Positions 45,590 through 55,814 of a stretch of 64,000 nt of DNA are shown here, in pieces. The DNA is from Fictibacillus gelatini DSM 15865. GTDB taxonomy: Bacteria; Bacillota; Bacilli; Bacillales; Fictibacillaceae. The notes beneath the pieces were generated by a model that saw only the letters and a list, made by a program, of their open reading frames with translations, was not told where the DNA came from and did not search any database. The translations under genes were made by a program, and so were the position numbers. Each line of letters begins with the position of its first letter. Within the stretch, counting starts at the first letter, position 1. Where the stretch lies: the NCBI RefSeq assembly GCF_000430745.1, contig NZ_AUMP01000002.1:248001-312000 (forward strand), in the 5' to 3' direction.

Positions 45590-47167
45590 ATAAACTATTG
45601 TGTTGTCTACAATCGTATATAATACGTTTGCTTCTAAAAGGTCATCCGGGCTAATGGTTAATAAATCACGGTCAAAAACGGTAAAGTCCGCTTCATACCC
45701 CGAAGCAATCATTCCGCGTTTGCTTTCTTTGTTGATCGCATAGGCACTTCCAGTCGTATACAGCCCGATCGCTTCATACGGTGTTAATTTTTGTTCCTTT
45801 ACGTATCCTTCATGCGATTCGTACGGTTTTCTTCTGGTAATGGCCGCATGTATCCCGAACAGCGGATTAACAGGCTCAATCGGTGCATCCGATCCTCCTG
45901 CACAATGCAAGCCGTTTTCTAGCATCGTTTTAAAAGGGTAGGCCCATTTCACCCGTTCTTCGCCTAACCTCTCAATTAACCATGGAAAATCAGAGGCAAC
46001 AAACCCTGGCTGTATATCAATGATAATATGAAGCTTTTTTAACTGTCCGATAAGATCTTCGCGAACAAGCCCGGCATGAATAATTCGATCACGGGCATCC
46101 GTTGTCGGTGGGCAGGAGGTAATCGCTTCAATCGTATATTGAAGAGAAAGATCACCAATTGTGTGAACGGCAACCGCCATTTTATGTTCCCTGGCTTTTT
46201 GAACAAGCTTTTTTAATTGCCCGGGCGTATGTATCGCGACACCTGACGTTTCCGGCAAATCATTATATGGTTTACTTAAAAGTGCCGTACGACCTCCAAA
46301 AGCCCCATCCGAGAAAATTTTCATGGCGCCAAATTCAAGATAATGGCTGCAAACGCCTTTATTGGACCCCTTATATTGATCTGCAACTTCATGATGAACG
46401 AGAAGATGGGCTTTAAACTTTCGCGCTCTGCCACCAATGCATGATTTATATGCCGAAACTGTTCGTTCAAACCCTCCATAATAATTTAAATCTTCCGTAT
46501 GCCCCCCTACTAATCCAACAGAAAGAAGATCATCGACCGACGTTGTTATTGCTCGTTTTAAATACGAATCACTTACAGGCGGAATCACTTTTTTCACAAG
46601 CTCCGCCGCGCTATCGAGCAACAGACCTGTTGCTTCTCCTTTTTCATCCCGAACGATAACACCTCCTGGCGGATCCGGTGTCTTTGCTGTAATCCCTGCG
46701 AGTTCAAGCGCTTTCGTGTTTGCTAAAAATGCGTGCCGGCATACTCTCGATAAAAACATCGGACGGTTTGGCGCTATTTCATCTAATTCCAAGCGATGAA
46801 AGATTTTGCGATCGGGAAAATTATTTTCGTTCCATCCGTCTCCAATTACCCACTCTTCTAATCCCGTATGGCTAACCGTTTCCTCTAAATATTCGACCAT
46901 TTCGGCTGCGGAAGTTGCTTTCGATAAATCAAGACGAATCAGCTTTTCCCCGTGTCCGATTAAATGAAGGTGGCTGTCGACAAAGCCGGGAAACATGACT
47001 CCTTCTTTTAAATCAACCACTTCTTCGATCTCATCTTGATAGTTCGAAACTAGATCCTTTTCGGAGCCAATATCTATAATTCCAGAGTGATCTGCATAGA
47101 CGGCTCCAACCGTATCCCCTTCGTTTTTCATCGTATAAATCGTTCCGCCTTTATATAGCGTACCCAT
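45572..47167 (-). CDS. ytcJ: Amidohydrolase YtcJ
   Basis: A 531-residue metal-dependent hydrolase of the amidohydrolase superfamily, N-acyl-amide type (Amidohydro_3). Metal ligands are in GFVDSHLHLIGHG (HxH), VAVHTIGDLSLQ and the IHAGLVREDL region; the C-terminal SDAPIEP contains the conserved Asp. The substrate is not known. A nearby ytcI-like acyl-CoA synthetase hints at a catabolic role, but this is a guess. Confidence 0.9.
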   Translation of the reverse strand: MGTLYKGGTIYTMKNEGDTVGAVYADHSGIIDIGSEKDLVSNYQDEIEEVVDLKEGVMFPGFVDSHLHLIGHGEKLIRLDLSKATSAAEMVEYLEETVSHTGLEEWVIGDGWNENNFPDRKIFHRLELDEIAPNRPMFLSRVCRHAFLANTKALELAGITAKTPDPPGGVIVRDEKGEATGLLLDSAAELVKKVIPPVSDSYLKRAITTSVDDLLSVGLVGGHTEDLNYYGGFERTVSAYKSCIGGRARKFKAHLLVHHEVADQYKGSNKGVCSHYLEFGAMKIFSDGAFGGRTALLSKPYNDLPETSGVAIHTPGQLKKLVQKAREHKMAVAVHTIGDLSLQYTIEAITSCPPTTDARDRIIHAGLVREDLIGQLKKLHIIIDIQPGFVASDFPWLIERLGEERVKWAYPFKTMLENGLHCAGGSDAPIEPVNPLFGIHAAITRRKPYESHEGYVKEQKLTPYEAIGLYTTGSAYAINKESKRGMIASGYEADFTVFDRDLLTISPDDLLEANVLYTIVDNTIVYKKTNV

Positions 47168-47202
47168 TTCTACTCTCTCCTTCCTGCTTTACATCACATA
47201 GA

Positions 47203-47229
47203 TAAAGACAGGCTTTATACCTGTCTTTA
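47203..47229 (-). terminator. Hairpin after ytcI
   Basis: TAAAGACAGG / CCTGTCTTTA, 7-base loop, four bases past the ytcI stop. No long T-run on the minus strand, so a weak terminator at best. Confidence 0.5.
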
Positions 47230-47232
47230 CGT

Positions 47233-48819
47233 TTAACTGGATTGCAATTCCTTTTGCCTCAATTCCACCCTTCTTATTTTTCCTGAAGTTGTTTTCGGGA
47301 GCTCCTTCACAAACTCTATTTTTCTCGGGTATTTATAAGGTGCTGTTAATTCTTTCACATGGTTCTGTAAATCCTTAATTAACCGTTCCTGGTCATCCGG
47401 TATCGCCCCTTTTAAAACGACAAATGCTTTGACGACATGCCCTCTAATTTCATCAGGGCTTGCAACAACGGCGCATTCTTTTACGGCAGGATGTTTAACA
47501 AGGGCGTCCTCAACTTCAAATGGACCGATCGTATAGCCTGAGCTAATGATAATGTCATCGCCACGTCCTTCAAACCAAAAATAGCCGTCTTTATCTTTTT
47601 TAGCTTTATCCCCCGTTAAATAATAATCTCCACGGAATGCCATTTTTGTCCGTTCATTATCTTTATAATAGTTTTTAAAAAGTGCTGGAGAGCTTTTATG
47701 GACGGCAATATCACCGACTTCGCCAACGCCTGCCGGCTCTCCTTCTTCATTCACGATTTCAACCATATTCCCTGGTGTTGGTTTCCCCATCGAGCCGGGC
47801 CTTATTTCCATTCCTTCCATGGTTCCAACTAAAAGGGTATTTTCCGTTTGGCCATAACCGTCTCTTACAAGAATGTTAAAATGCTGTTTAAACGTATCAA
47901 TGACTTCTCGATTAAGCGGCTCACCCGCTGAAACGGCGCTTCGTAAATGTGGGAGCTTGTATTCTGAAAGGTTGTCCACTTTCGCCATTAATCGGTATTC
48001 CGTAGGCGTACAGCATAAAACATTAATTTCTTGTTCTTCTAAAAGTGACAAGTACGCATTCGGATCAAATTTTCCCGCGTAAACAAAACCGGTCGCCCCG
48101 CACCCAAGCACGGAGACGAACGGGCTCCAAATCCATTTTTGCCAGCCTGGCCCGGCAGTAGCCCACACTTTATCGCCTTCTTTAATATTTAACCAGCTTT
48201 TTGCAGCCGTCCGTAAATGAGCATATGCCCATCCATGTGTATGTACAACTCCTTTTGGCTGCCCTGTCGTACCCGAAGTATATGATAAAAATGCCATATC
48301 ATCCTTATTCGTTAACACACGTTCAAATAAAGCGCTTTCACTTTGGATGAGTTCATCAAGGGAGATCCATTTCTCCTTCGTTCCCCCAACGATTAACTTA
48401 AATTGCAACGTTGGCACAGCTTCTTTTATTTGGTCGATGCTCGAGGTAAAGGCAGCGTCCACAATAACTGCTTTTGCCTCGCTATGGTTAATTCGATAGC
48501 TTAAGTCCTTCGGCCTGAGCATTTCCGAACTTGGGATCACAACTAAGCCCGATTTTAAGCAAGCAAGATAAACGTAATACGTTTCAATTTTTCGCGGCAT
48601 AAGTACAAGAACTTTTTCGCCTTTCTTTAATCCGATTTTCGTCAAGGCATTTGCCGTTTTGTTGCATGCGTCGAAAAGTTCTCGATAGGTAAGTTCTTTT
48701 GTAACTCCCTTTTCATTTTTCCAGACAAGAGCTTTTGCCGTAGGATTTTCAGCAAACTTCTCCATCTCTTCTGTCGCATTATACATGTTCGGTGCTTGTA
48801 AATTCAGCAGCTGAGCCAT
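47233..48819 (-). CDS. ytcI: AMP-forming acyl-CoA synthetase
   Basis: ANL-superfamily enzyme, 528 residues, activating a carboxylate to an acyl-CoA. The motifs are LSYTSGTTGQPKGVVH (P-loop), DGYGQTENTLLVG, WFEGRGDDIIISSGYTIGPFEVE, and the C-terminal catalytic Lys in PKTTSGKIRRVELRQ. The length and WATAGPGWQKWIWSPF region resemble short/medium-chain (MbcS-type) synthetases rather than acetyl-CoA synthetase; substrate unproven. It is distinct from acsA at the right end of the window. Confidence 0.92.
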   Translation of the reverse strand: MAQLLNLQAPNMYNATEEMEKFAENPTAKALVWKNEKGVTKELTYRELFDACNKTANALTKIGLKKGEKVLVLMPRKIETYYVYLACLKSGLVVIPSSEMLRPKDLSYRINHSEAKAVIVDAAFTSSIDQIKEAVPTLQFKLIVGGTKEKWISLDELIQSESALFERVLTNKDDMAFLSYTSGTTGQPKGVVHTHGWAYAHLRTAAKSWLNIKEGDKVWATAGPGWQKWIWSPFVSVLGCGATGFVYAGKFDPNAYLSLLEEQEINVLCCTPTEYRLMAKVDNLSEYKLPHLRSAVSAGEPLNREVIDTFKQHFNILVRDGYGQTENTLLVGTMEGMEIRPGSMGKPTPGNMVEIVNEEGEPAGVGEVGDIAVHKSSPALFKNYYKDNERTKMAFRGDYYLTGDKAKKDKDGYFWFEGRGDDIIISSGYTIGPFEVEDALVKHPAVKECAVVASPDEIRGHVVKAFVVLKGAIPDDQERLIKDLQNHVKELTAPYKYPRKIEFVKELPKTTSGKIRRVELRQKELQSS

Positions 48820-48908
48820 AATTGTTCCTCCTTTTAAAGATGGTCTATGTTCTATTATAAACTAATTTTTGAAAATTTTTAATAGTCAGCTTTAAAAAGA
48901 GATAAATA

Positions 48909-48933
48909 AAAGAGCGGTGATTTACCGCTCTTT
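48909..48933 (-). terminator. Terminator of the SASP gene
   Basis: Perfect 10-bp stem AAAGAGCGGT / ACCGCTCTTT, 5-base loop, then TATTTATC on the minus strand, nine bases past the stop. Confidence 0.85.
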
Positions 48934-48941
48934 AAGCCATA

Positions 48942-49145
48942 TTATTTATTTTGAACGCCGCCGATTTGTTGTTGAGCTAATGCAACAAGACGTTTTGTAA
49001 TTTCACCGCCAACAGATCCATTTGAACGAGATGTGTTATCAGCGCTTAAATGAACACCAAATTCAGAAGCAATTTCGTTTTTCATTTGATCAATCACTCG
49101 TTCGACACCAGGAACTAATAATTGATTAGAATTTCTATCTGCCAT
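48942..49145 (-). CDS. sspA: Alpha/beta-type small acid-soluble spore protein
   Basis: A 67-residue spore DNA-coating protein protecting against UV and heat; degraded by the GPR protease at germination. The GPR site region [10 protein letters not shown] is present, as is the hallmark [14 protein letters not shown] with the DNA-binding [28 protein letters not shown] precedes the ATG at 49143-49145. A sigma-G promoter is expected but I could not identify a convincing one. Which of the ssp paralogues it matches cannot be settled, so the symbol is approximate. Confidence 0.93.
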   Translation of the reverse strand: MADRNSNQLLVPGVERVIDQMKNEIASEFGVHLSADNTSRSNGSVGGEITKRLVALAQQQIGGVQNK

Positions 49146-49211
49146 GATTGTTTCACCCCCTCTGTACTTATAGATTGCTTCCATTAGAGCGAAGTCATCC
49201 GTGGTAAAATT

Positions 49212-49241
49212 AAGCCGAAGTGGAAACTCCCACTTCGGCTT
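49212..49241 (-). terminator. Terminator of nifZ-thiI
   Basis: Perfect 12-bp stem (AAGCCGAAGTGG / CCACTTCGGCTT), 6-base loop, about ten bases past the thiI stop. Confidence 0.8.
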
Positions 49242-49249
49242 TTTGACCT

Positions 49250-50461
49250 TTAAAAAAGGTCATTGAATTCTTGATCTTGTTCTTTCTTAGCTTCATCAAA
49301 ATAAAGGACTTCGATATTTTCAATGGCTTCGTCAATAAGCTCATCGATATTCTCAATTAACTGTTCATAGTAGTTGGCCCGATCCCGCTTTGGTTTTGTT
49401 TTTGGCGCTGACGGCAAAAAGATTGTGCAGCAATCTTCGTAAGGCCTGATCGAAATATCGTACGTCCCGATATTTCTTGCAATTTCCATAATTTCAATTT
49501 TATCCATTGTAATTAAAGGGCGAATAATAGGGACATTCGTTACTTCATTTATTGTGTACATGCTATGGATCGTTTGACTGGCGACCTGTCCAAGATTTTC
49601 GCCATTGGCAATGGCCAATGCATTTTGTTTGATGGCAAGACGTTCTGAAATTCTAAGCATCATTCGACGCATAATGGTCATCGAGTAACTCGCTGGAACT
49701 TTGTCTTTAATTGTTTTTTGAATGGCGGTAAATGGAACGATATGAAGCTTCATTCTGCCTCCAAAACGAGTCAGCTCTTGCATTAAATCAACAACTTTTT
49801 GTTTTGCCCGTTCACTTGTAAATGGCGGGCTATGGAAGTGAATGGCCTCAATCCGAACGCCGCGCCTCATCGTTAAATAACCCGCAACAGGACTATCGAT
49901 TCCGCCCGAAAGCATAAGCATTGCTTTGCCTCCAACACCTACCGGCAAGCCCCCCGGGCCAGGAAACGTAAGGCAGCTAATGTACGTGCCGTCATCTTTG
50001 ACCTCTACTTTCACTTCTACATCAGGATGGTGGACATCCACTGTAATGTTGTCCGTATGACTTAAAATATAGCCGCCGATATGATGGTTCAATTCCTGGG
50101 AATTAATCGGAAACGATTTATAGCTGCGTTTTGCTGATACTTTAAAAGTTTTTGGATTGGGCTCAAGCTCTTCAAATGCTTTTAATGCCGCTTTTTTAAT
50201 CGCTTCGATTTCATTTTCCGCTTTAAGGGCAAGGCTTAAGGCATGGATTCCGAATACTTCTTGAAGTTTTTCAATAATTGGCTTATATTCTTCTCCGTTT
50301 AACTCCACTAAAATCCGGTCACGGGTTTTCGTCACAGTTACTTTTGGAAAAGGCTTTAGTTTCCTTTTCACTGTATCTTTTAACTGCATTTCAAAGTATT
50401 TCCTGTTTTTTCCTTTCAAAGCGAGTTCGCCGTAACGAACGACAATATGATCATAATTCAT
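49250..50461 (-). CDS. thiI: tRNA 4-thiouridine synthetase ThiI
   Basis: Transfers sulfur to U8 of tRNA and in some species supports thiamine synthesis. The 403 residues comprise an N-terminal ferredoxin-like domain, a THUMP domain (about 60-165) and a PP-loop ATPase domain with [14 protein letters not shown]. The C-terminal rhodanese domain of the E. coli enzyme is missing, as is usual in Bacillus, where NifZ provides the sulfur directly. The nifZ stop is five bases upstream. Confidence 0.96.
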   Translation of the reverse strand: MNYDHIVVRYGELALKGKNRKYFEMQLKDTVKRKLKPFPKVTVTKTRDRILVELNGEEYKPIIEKLQEVFGIHALSLALKAENEIEAIKKAALKAFEELEPNPKTFKVSAKRSYKSFPINSQELNHHIGGYILSHTDNITVDVHHPDVEVKVEVKDDGTYISCLTFPGPGGLPVGVGGKAMLMLSGGIDSPVAGYLTMRRGVRIEAIHFHSPPFTSERAKQKVVDLMQELTRFGGRMKLHIVPFTAIQKTIKDKVPASYSMTIMRRMMLRISERLAIKQNALAIANGENLGQVASQTIHSMYTINEVTNVPIIRPLITMDKIEIMEIARNIGTYDISIRPYEDCCTIFLPSAPKTKPKRDRANYYEQLIENIDELIDEAIENIEVLYFDEAKKEQDQEFNDLF

Positions 50462-50466
50462 CGTTT

Positions 50467-51609
50467 TTACCTCATCACTTCTTGTAATTTCGAAATTGAT
50501 TCTTTAAGTAGCTCTATAAAACGTTCCGCTTCTTCCATCGTATTTTGATAAGCCAAGCTGATTCTTATTGCATTTGTTGCGCGGGTTTCATTAAAGCCCA
50601 TTGCCACTAGCACGCGGCTAGCTCCCCCTTGCTTTGAGGAGCAGGCAGATCTGGTCGAAACAAATACATTATTTTCTTCAAGGCTGTGAATGAGTACTTC
50701 AGGCTTCATATTCTCAACAGAAAAATTGACAATGTGAGGAGCCGAATACGTTTCAGGGGTGTTGACCAATACCCCTGGAATATGTGACAACTCGTTTATT
50801 AAAAACCTTTTAATTTGCTCCATTTTTTTTACTCCGGGCTTCATTTGATCGAATGACATACGCAACGCCTTAACGGTAGCAACGATGCCAGCCACATTTT
50901 CCGTTCCGGCCCGCAATTTTCCTTCTTGCGAACCGCCAGTAAATAACGGAGAAAGTGTCACTCCTTCCCTTACGTATAAAATGCCGGTTCCTTTCAGCCC
51001 ATGAAATTTATGGCCGGACATTGTGCATAAATCAATGTGAGCTTCTTTAAGGGAAAGAGGAACTTTAGTAATTCCCTGGACATTGTCGACATGAAAAAAG
51101 GCTTTTGGATACTTCCGGATAATATTTCCCGCTTCCAAAATGGGCTGAATCGTACCCACTTCATTATTTACATGCATGATGGACACAAGGATCGTATCTT
51201 TTCTCATGCTTTTTTCCAACTTTTCAAGAGAAATGCGGCCCTTTTCATCGACAGGTAAATAGGTGACATCAAATCCGATTGATTCTAAATATTTAAATGA
51301 CTCAAATGTAGCTGCATGCTCTGTCATTGTCGTAATTAAATGCTTCCCTCTCTCGCTATGTTTTAACGCAATGCCCTTTATCGCGAGATTATTCCCTTCC
51401 GTTCCTCCCGAAGTAAAAATAATTTCCGACGGTTTCACATGCAAAAGCGAGGCAGTCATTTTCCTTGCTTGATGGATAAGACGTTCTGTCTCCCCCCCTT
51501 TACAATGAATAGAAGACGGATTGGCAAAATAATTTTCAGAAACGGTGACATATGTATCAAGAACTTCTTTAAATGGTTTCGTCGTTGCACTATTATCAAA
51601 GTAAATCAT
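50467..51609 (-). CDS. nifZ: Cysteine desulfurase NifZ
   Basis: PLP-dependent enzyme that takes sulfur from cysteine for ThiI; 380 residues. It begins [12 protein letters not shown], has the PLP-Lys in [17 protein letters not shown] and the catalytic Cys loop [17 protein letters not shown]. The start at 51607-51609 is six bases from GAGGT; a GTG one codon earlier is less well placed. It is immediately followed by thiI, matching the NifZ-ThiI pair of B. subtilis. Confidence 0.93.
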   Translation of the reverse strand: MIYFDNSATTKPFKEVLDTYVTVSENYFANPSSIHCKGGETERLIHQARKMTASLLHVKPSEIIFTSGGTEGNNLAIKGIALKHSERGKHLITTMTEHAATFESFKYLESIGFDVTYLPVDEKGRISLEKLEKSMRKDTILVSIMHVNNEVGTIQPILEAGNIIRKYPKAFFHVDNVQGITKVPLSLKEAHIDLCTMSGHKFHGLKGTGILYVREGVTLSPLFTGGSQEGKLRAGTENVAGIVATVKALRMSFDQMKPGVKKMEQIKRFLINELSHIPGVLVNTPETYSAPHIVNFSVENMKPEVLIHSLEENNVFVSTRSACSSKQGGASRVLVAMGFNETRATNAIRISLAYQNTMEEAERFIELLKESISKLQEVMR

Positions 51610-51675
51610 CACTACACCTCGAATGGCAGTCTACAATACTCAATCATATCATAATGGCTAATTACCTGAAAGAAA

Positions 51676-51710
51676 ATAATCCTCCAGTTGTAGCGTTCAA
51701 CTGGAGGATT
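51676..51710 (-). terminator. Terminator of ezrA
   Basis: Perfect 13-bp stem (51678-51690 with 51698-51710), 7-base loop, followed by ATTTTC on the minus strand. Confidence 0.87.
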
Positions 51711-51712
51711 GA

Positions 51713-53410
51713 TTATATTCCTTGCTTCAACTTAATATTTAATTCTTTTGTAATGCCGGGCTGAACACTTTCAACAGCACTTGCTGCAATTTCGAGTGCC
51801 TCTTCATAGCGGTAATTTCGGAAAGCAATTTCCGCTTCGATCAATCGGATCGATACGGTTTGATTTGAGCTTCTATAACGATTTCCATACTGAATCAGTT
51901 TTTCAGCCAGCAAGGCATTTTCAATTATTTCTTTCGTTTCGTCATAACCTTCTTCAACAGCCTCCAGCGCTTTTTCAAGAACATGCGTTACTTTTCCCAT
52001 ATCTAATGGTTTTTCGTCAAGCTGTTTCGATACTTCATGAATATAGCCTTCCGCTTTACTTAACGTATTCAAATAGTGATCAGGCAACCCTGGCAAATTG
52101 CTCTCTTGCACCATTCTTCTCGCTTTATGTAATTTAGCGCGAAGCTCTTTTAGCTTCTCTTTTGCATGCAATTCATCTTTACGAAGGTTAATAAGAATTT
52201 CCTTATATTCTACGTTTGATTTTTTTAGACTTTCAAGTTGGACGGCCAGCTCCTCCATCATTTCACGAATGACGGAAAACGAATCCTTTTTGTCTTCAAT
52301 GGATTGTTCTATAATCATAAAACGTTTTTGCAATTTACTATACATTTTTTCCAATCGTTTTTGCATTTCAAGATCGGATTCATCAATTTGATAGCTAAGC
52401 GATACCATTTCCGTTTCTTCTCTTAGCATGCCTAAATCTTTTCGAATATCGGCTAAGGAAGCAGCCAATAATTCTTTTTCATTGAGCACATACTTTTTGG
52501 AAACAACCTCGTTTTCAAGCATGTCATATAATTGATCGATTTCACTATTTAAAGCGTCAATTCCTTGCTGGGCTTCATCCGTCTGCAATTGATAGACGCT
52601 GTCCAACAATGTTTTTATTTTTTCCTGCATCGCTTCAATTTCTTTTTCAATAACAATGTGGTTTAACACATATCCCTGTTCTTCCATTTCTTCAAAACCG
52701 TCACGCAAATCCTTCAGATTGGCGGGGAGGTCTGAGAGCAGCATAACGAGCAACTCAGGAATGACTTCCATTTTTTCACGAACCGCTTTCAACCTTTCCA
52801 TCCCACTCACTAAAATATGACGGGCTTCTAAATGATTACCTTGCTCTGTTTGTTGATCAAATTCAGTAAAGGTTTCATAAATCTCGTTAAATTCTTTTTC
52901 AAAGAGATCCGTTGTTTTTCCTAATGAACGTATATGTTTTAGAAAATACTTTTTCGCCTCATTGTATTGTTCTTTTGCCTCAACGATTTCACCGCGATTT
53001 AACTCTTCGCTCGTAATGAATTCATCGATCTCCTCTGCAATCGTCTTGATTCGGTTTTCAATCCGATCGAGTTCATCTGAGACCTTTTTTAATATCCCTT
53101 TTGCTTTAGTAAAACGATAGCGGTCTACAGTATCATCTGCATCTAATAAAAGTTCCTCGACATTCGGAAGAGAAACCGTGACAATTTCATCCCATTCGTT
53201 CCGCCACGCTTCGAACTTTTCTTCGGTTTCACCAACCATGCTTAATCCTTTTACTTTTGAAATTTCTTCGGTCAGCGGACGGTTCATTATTTCAATTTTC
53301 CACGTTTCCAATTCGTCAATCTCGTTATAAATTCGTTTTCTGAGCACCGATCCAACTACAATAAGTACAAACAAAATACAAATACAGCTTATTATGATGG
53401 CATATGTCAT
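51713..53410 (-). CDS. ezrA: Septation ring regulator EzrA
   Basis: Membrane-anchored negative regulator of FtsZ ring formation. Of 565 residues, a single N-terminal transmembrane helix (about 3-22, YAIIISCICILFVLIVVGSV) is followed by a long series of coiled-coil spectrin-like repeats with many Glu/Lys/Leu heptads. The ATG at 53408-53410 follows AAGGGGTG at six bases; an in-frame GTG three codons upstream is part of that site and is rejected. It stands alone between a terminator and the hisJ promoter region. Confidence 0.95.
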   Translation of the reverse strand: MTYAIIISCICILFVLIVVGSVLRKRIYNEIDELETWKIEIMNRPLTEEISKVKGLSMVGETEEKFEAWRNEWDEIVTVSLPNVEELLLDADDTVDRYRFTKAKGILKKVSDELDRIENRIKTIAEEIDEFITSEELNRGEIVEAKEQYNEAKKYFLKHIRSLGKTTDLFEKEFNEIYETFTEFDQQTEQGNHLEARHILVSGMERLKAVREKMEVIPELLVMLLSDLPANLKDLRDGFEEMEEQGYVLNHIVIEKEIEAMQEKIKTLLDSVYQLQTDEAQQGIDALNSEIDQLYDMLENEVVSKKYVLNEKELLAASLADIRKDLGMLREETEMVSLSYQIDESDLEMQKRLEKMYSKLQKRFMIIEQSIEDKKDSFSVIREMMEELAVQLESLKKSNVEYKEILINLRKDELHAKEKLKELRAKLHKARRMVQESNLPGLPDHYLNTLSKAEGYIHEVSKQLDEKPLDMGKVTHVLEKALEAVEEGYDETKEIIENALLAEKLIQYGNRYRSSNQTVSIRLIEAEIAFRNYRYEEALEIAASAVESVQPGITKELNIKLKQGI

Positions 53411-53640
53411 AGGAAGCACCCCTTCTTCCTTTCTTTCTATCGCGATCTATGTAAAAAAAATTTGAATTTATGATACAATTTTAAACGTATCGTTAAATAA
53501 TCAGCATCTAACCACTAAAACTTAATGTATTTATGATAACATGTAAACACGAATTTTGACTAAAAAAAATGCAAAATTAAATAAGATTTTACCATAAAGA
53601 AGTAACTAACCATTTTCTTTGGCAAGAGAGGAGTATTTAA

Positions 53641-54474
53641 ATGATTGTTTATGATGGCCATATTCATACAGCATACTGTCCTCACGGCTCCGATGACACG
53701 CTTGAATCTTACGTCGAGGCAGCCTTGAAATCAGGCTATAAAGGAATGACATTTACTGAACATGCGCCGCTGCCTAAAGGGTTTACGGATCCTTCTCCGG
53801 AAAAAGACAGCGCCATGTCCTATTCAGATTTATCTTCCTACTTGAACGACATCAAACAGCTTAAGCAATATTATAAAAAAAGCATTACTATTAATATCGG
53901 CTTAGAAGTCGATTTTATTGAGGGCTATGAAGCGGAAACGAAACAATTTTTAAATGAAGTAGGACCGGAGCTTGATGATGCCATTTTATCCGTTCATTTT
54001 CTGCAACATTCAGGAAACTTCACCTGTATTGATTTTAATGAAGAAGTGTTTGGCGAACTTGTTCACTTATTTGGTTCCGTCGAGAACGTTTACGAGCATT
54101 ACTATAAAACTGTTCTTCTCTCAATTGAAACGGATCTAGGAAAATATAAGCCGAAACGGGTCGGCCACTTAACGTTAGTGAAAAAATTCCAGCGTGTTTT
54201 CCCTTGTGAAAATGCGTTTGAACCTGAAATCTTAACTATTCTTGATATGGTTAAGGAGAAAAACATGGCGCTTGATTATAATGGAGCTGGCGTTATAAAA
54301 CCAAACTGCAAGGAACCTTATCCTCCTGATTGGGTCATAAATGAAGCGCACAAACGAAAAATCCCTCTCGTTTATGGGTCAGATGCCCATACCACTAAGG
54401 GATTAGGTCAAGGATTTGAGCGGCTTTTGTATAAAGAAACATTAACTGCTCCATTTACTATGCACAGTCGCTAA
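53641..54474 (+). CDS. hisJ: Histidinol-phosphatase, PHP type
   Basis: Dephosphorylates histidinol phosphate in histidine synthesis. The 277-residue PHP-domain protein has the metal motif VYDGHIHTAYCPHG at the start, FTEHAPLP, a central ILSVHFLQ and the C-terminal YGSDAHTTKGLGQGF. GAGAGGAG lies before the ATG. As in B. subtilis it is next to ezrA and refZ rather than the his operon. Its last 33 bases overlap the 3' end of refZ on the other strand. Confidence 0.95.
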   Translation: MIVYDGHIHTAYCPHGSDDTLESYVEAALKSGYKGMTFTEHAPLPKGFTDPSPEKDSAMSYSDLSSYLNDIKQLKQYYKKSITINIGLEVDFIEGYEAETKQFLNEVGPELDDAILSVHFLQHSGNFTCIDFNEEVFGELVHLFGSVENVYEHYYKTVLLSIETDLGKYKPKRVGHLTLVKKFQRVFPCENAFEPEILTILDMVKEKNMALDYNGAGVIKPNCKEPYPPDWVINEAHKRKIPLVYGSDAHTTKGLGQGFERLLYKETLTAPFTMHSR

Positions 54475-55128
54475 TAATGGAGTTTGGACAGTAGATAGAA
54501 AAGGCGTTTTTTTTGACGGAATGCAAACAAACTGCTCGACCCATTTGCGCATCGTTTTTCGGTACTTATCAATAAAATAGGTTTCATGCGGCGTGCTGTA
54601 ATATACTTCCGAGATATAGAGCGGATGTAAAAACGGCATAATAAGAAGATCCCTTAATTGCATAGTTAATAGCATAACGGGTTGTTTTTGAAATTCTTTC
54701 GTTTTTATGCCCTTTTCAAAGATGCTGTCATAGATAAATTTTTCTTTTGCTAAGTAGGTGGTCATCACTTCCCGAACGAGAGTCGAATCCAGCGTCATTT
54801 CACGATGGGCAAACCGGGATAAAAGTGGTTGCTTTTGTTGATACGTAAGAACATTATCAATCATTTCAAGCAGCATTTTTTTAACCGATAGCCCCTCATA
54901 CGTATGATAAATAATTTCAATTTCACGCAAGTATCCTTCATAAAAGGACGTAATTAATTCTTCCAAAAGGCCATTTTTTCCGCCAAAATAATAGGAGACA
55001 AGGGATACATTTACCCCAGCCTTTTTGGCAATATCGCGAACCGCTGTACCCTGGTAACCTTTTGTTGTAAATAGCTCAATGGCCGCCTCTTCAATTTTTT
55101 TCTTCGTTTCGGAAGATTCGATTTTCAT
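54442..55128 (-). CDS. refZ: TetR-family regulator RefZ
   Basis: DNA-binding regulator of FtsZ placement near the poles during sporulation in B. subtilis (also known as YttP). The 228-residue protein has an N-terminal TetR HTH (about 1-55, AAIELFTTKGYQGTAVRDIA; VNVSLVSYYFGGKNGLLEEL) and a helical C-terminal domain. The last ~20 residues look unusually Thr/Ser/Pro-rich and are encoded in the overlap with hisJ. The ATG at 55126-55128 follows AAGGCGG; a GTG three codons earlier is possible. Confidence 0.9.
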   Translation of the reverse strand: MKIESSETKKKIEEAAIELFTTKGYQGTAVRDIAKKAGVNVSLVSYYFGGKNGLLEELITSFYEGYLREIEIIYHTYEGLSVKKMLLEMIDNVLTYQQKQPLLSRFAHREMTLDSTLVREVMTTYLAKEKFIYDSIFEKGIKTKEFQKQPVMLLTMQLRDLLIMPFLHPLYISEVYYSTPHETYFIDKYRKTMRKWVEQFVCIPSKKTPFLSTVQTPLLATVHSKWSS

Positions 55129-55286
55129 ATTTCGCACCGCCTTTTTGTCTGCTTCAAGTAAAAGACTTCTTCTTCTCTTTGTCTTTTCCTTTAATAATCG
55201 CTCGACAAATAGGTCTTTATTCCTAGTTCTTTCTACAAATTTTGCTTATCATTATATTTTAAATTGACAGTTAAGGGGAGATTTCA

Positions 55287-55772
55287 ATGTTTACAGTCGA
55301 AAAGTATAGTCAAAATAAAGATGAGGCGTATTTATTCCTAATTAAGCAGCTTCATTCACTTCTTGAAGGGGAGCGGAACGTGACCGCAAATTTAGCAAAT
55401 GCCTCTTCCTTGTTGAATCAATTTTTGGACAATACAAATTGGGTAGGCTTTTATTTATATGAAGATGCAGTGGATGAACTTGTCCTTGGACCATTTCAGG
55501 GTCTTCCTGCATGTGTCAGGATCCCACTGGGCAAAGGTGTCTGCGGTTCAGCAGCCAGAGACCAAAAAACGTACGTAGTGGCTGATGTCCATCAATTTCC
55601 GGGACATATTGCATGTGATAGCGCCTCCCGCTCTGAAATTGTTGTCCCAATCATTAAAGAAGGAAAATTAATCGGTGTTCTCGATATTGACAGTCCGATA
55701 ACGAACCGCTTTGATGAAAAAGACAAACAATATTTAGAGCAGTTTGTCGCCGAACTTATTTCATATCTTTAA
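55287..55772 (+). CDS. ytsP: GAF-domain free methionine-(R)-sulfoxide reductase YtsP
   Basis: A 161-residue single-GAF protein. The three cysteines of the fRMsr family are present: Cys76 in GLPACVRIPLGKG, Cys86 in GVCGSAA and Cys110 in GHIACDSASRSEIVVP. This supports reduction of free methionine-R-sulfoxide with thioredoxin. AAGGGGAGATTTCA precedes the ATG. It is divergent from refZ. Confidence 0.93.
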   Translation: MFTVEKYSQNKDEAYLFLIKQLHSLLEGERNVTANLANASSLLNQFLDNTNWVGFYLYEDAVDELVLGPFQGLPACVRIPLGKGVCGSAARDQKTYVVADVHQFPGHIACDSASRSEIVVPIIKEGKLIGVLDIDSPITNRFDEKDKQYLEQFVAELISYL

Positions 55773-55776
55773 GAGC

Positions 55777-55814
55777 AGCAAAAGCGTTGCAGATAAAGCC
55801 GCAACGCTTTTGCT
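55777..55814. terminator. Bidirectional terminator between ytsP and megL
   Basis: Perfect 14-bp stem AGCAAAAGCGTTGC / GCAACGCTTTTGCT, 10-base loop. No long U-run on either strand, but it lies exactly between two convergent stops. Confidence 0.7.

Noticed and set aside
49146-49211. Sigma-G promoter for the SASP gene
   Set aside because: TGACTT and CTATAAG elements are present at near-right spacing but match the sigma-G consensus poorly.
55129-55286. A RefZ-binding palindrome in the refZ/ytsP gap
   Set aside because: I looked for a 20-bp palindrome but saw no convincing one, and I cannot recall the consensus precisely enough to claim it.
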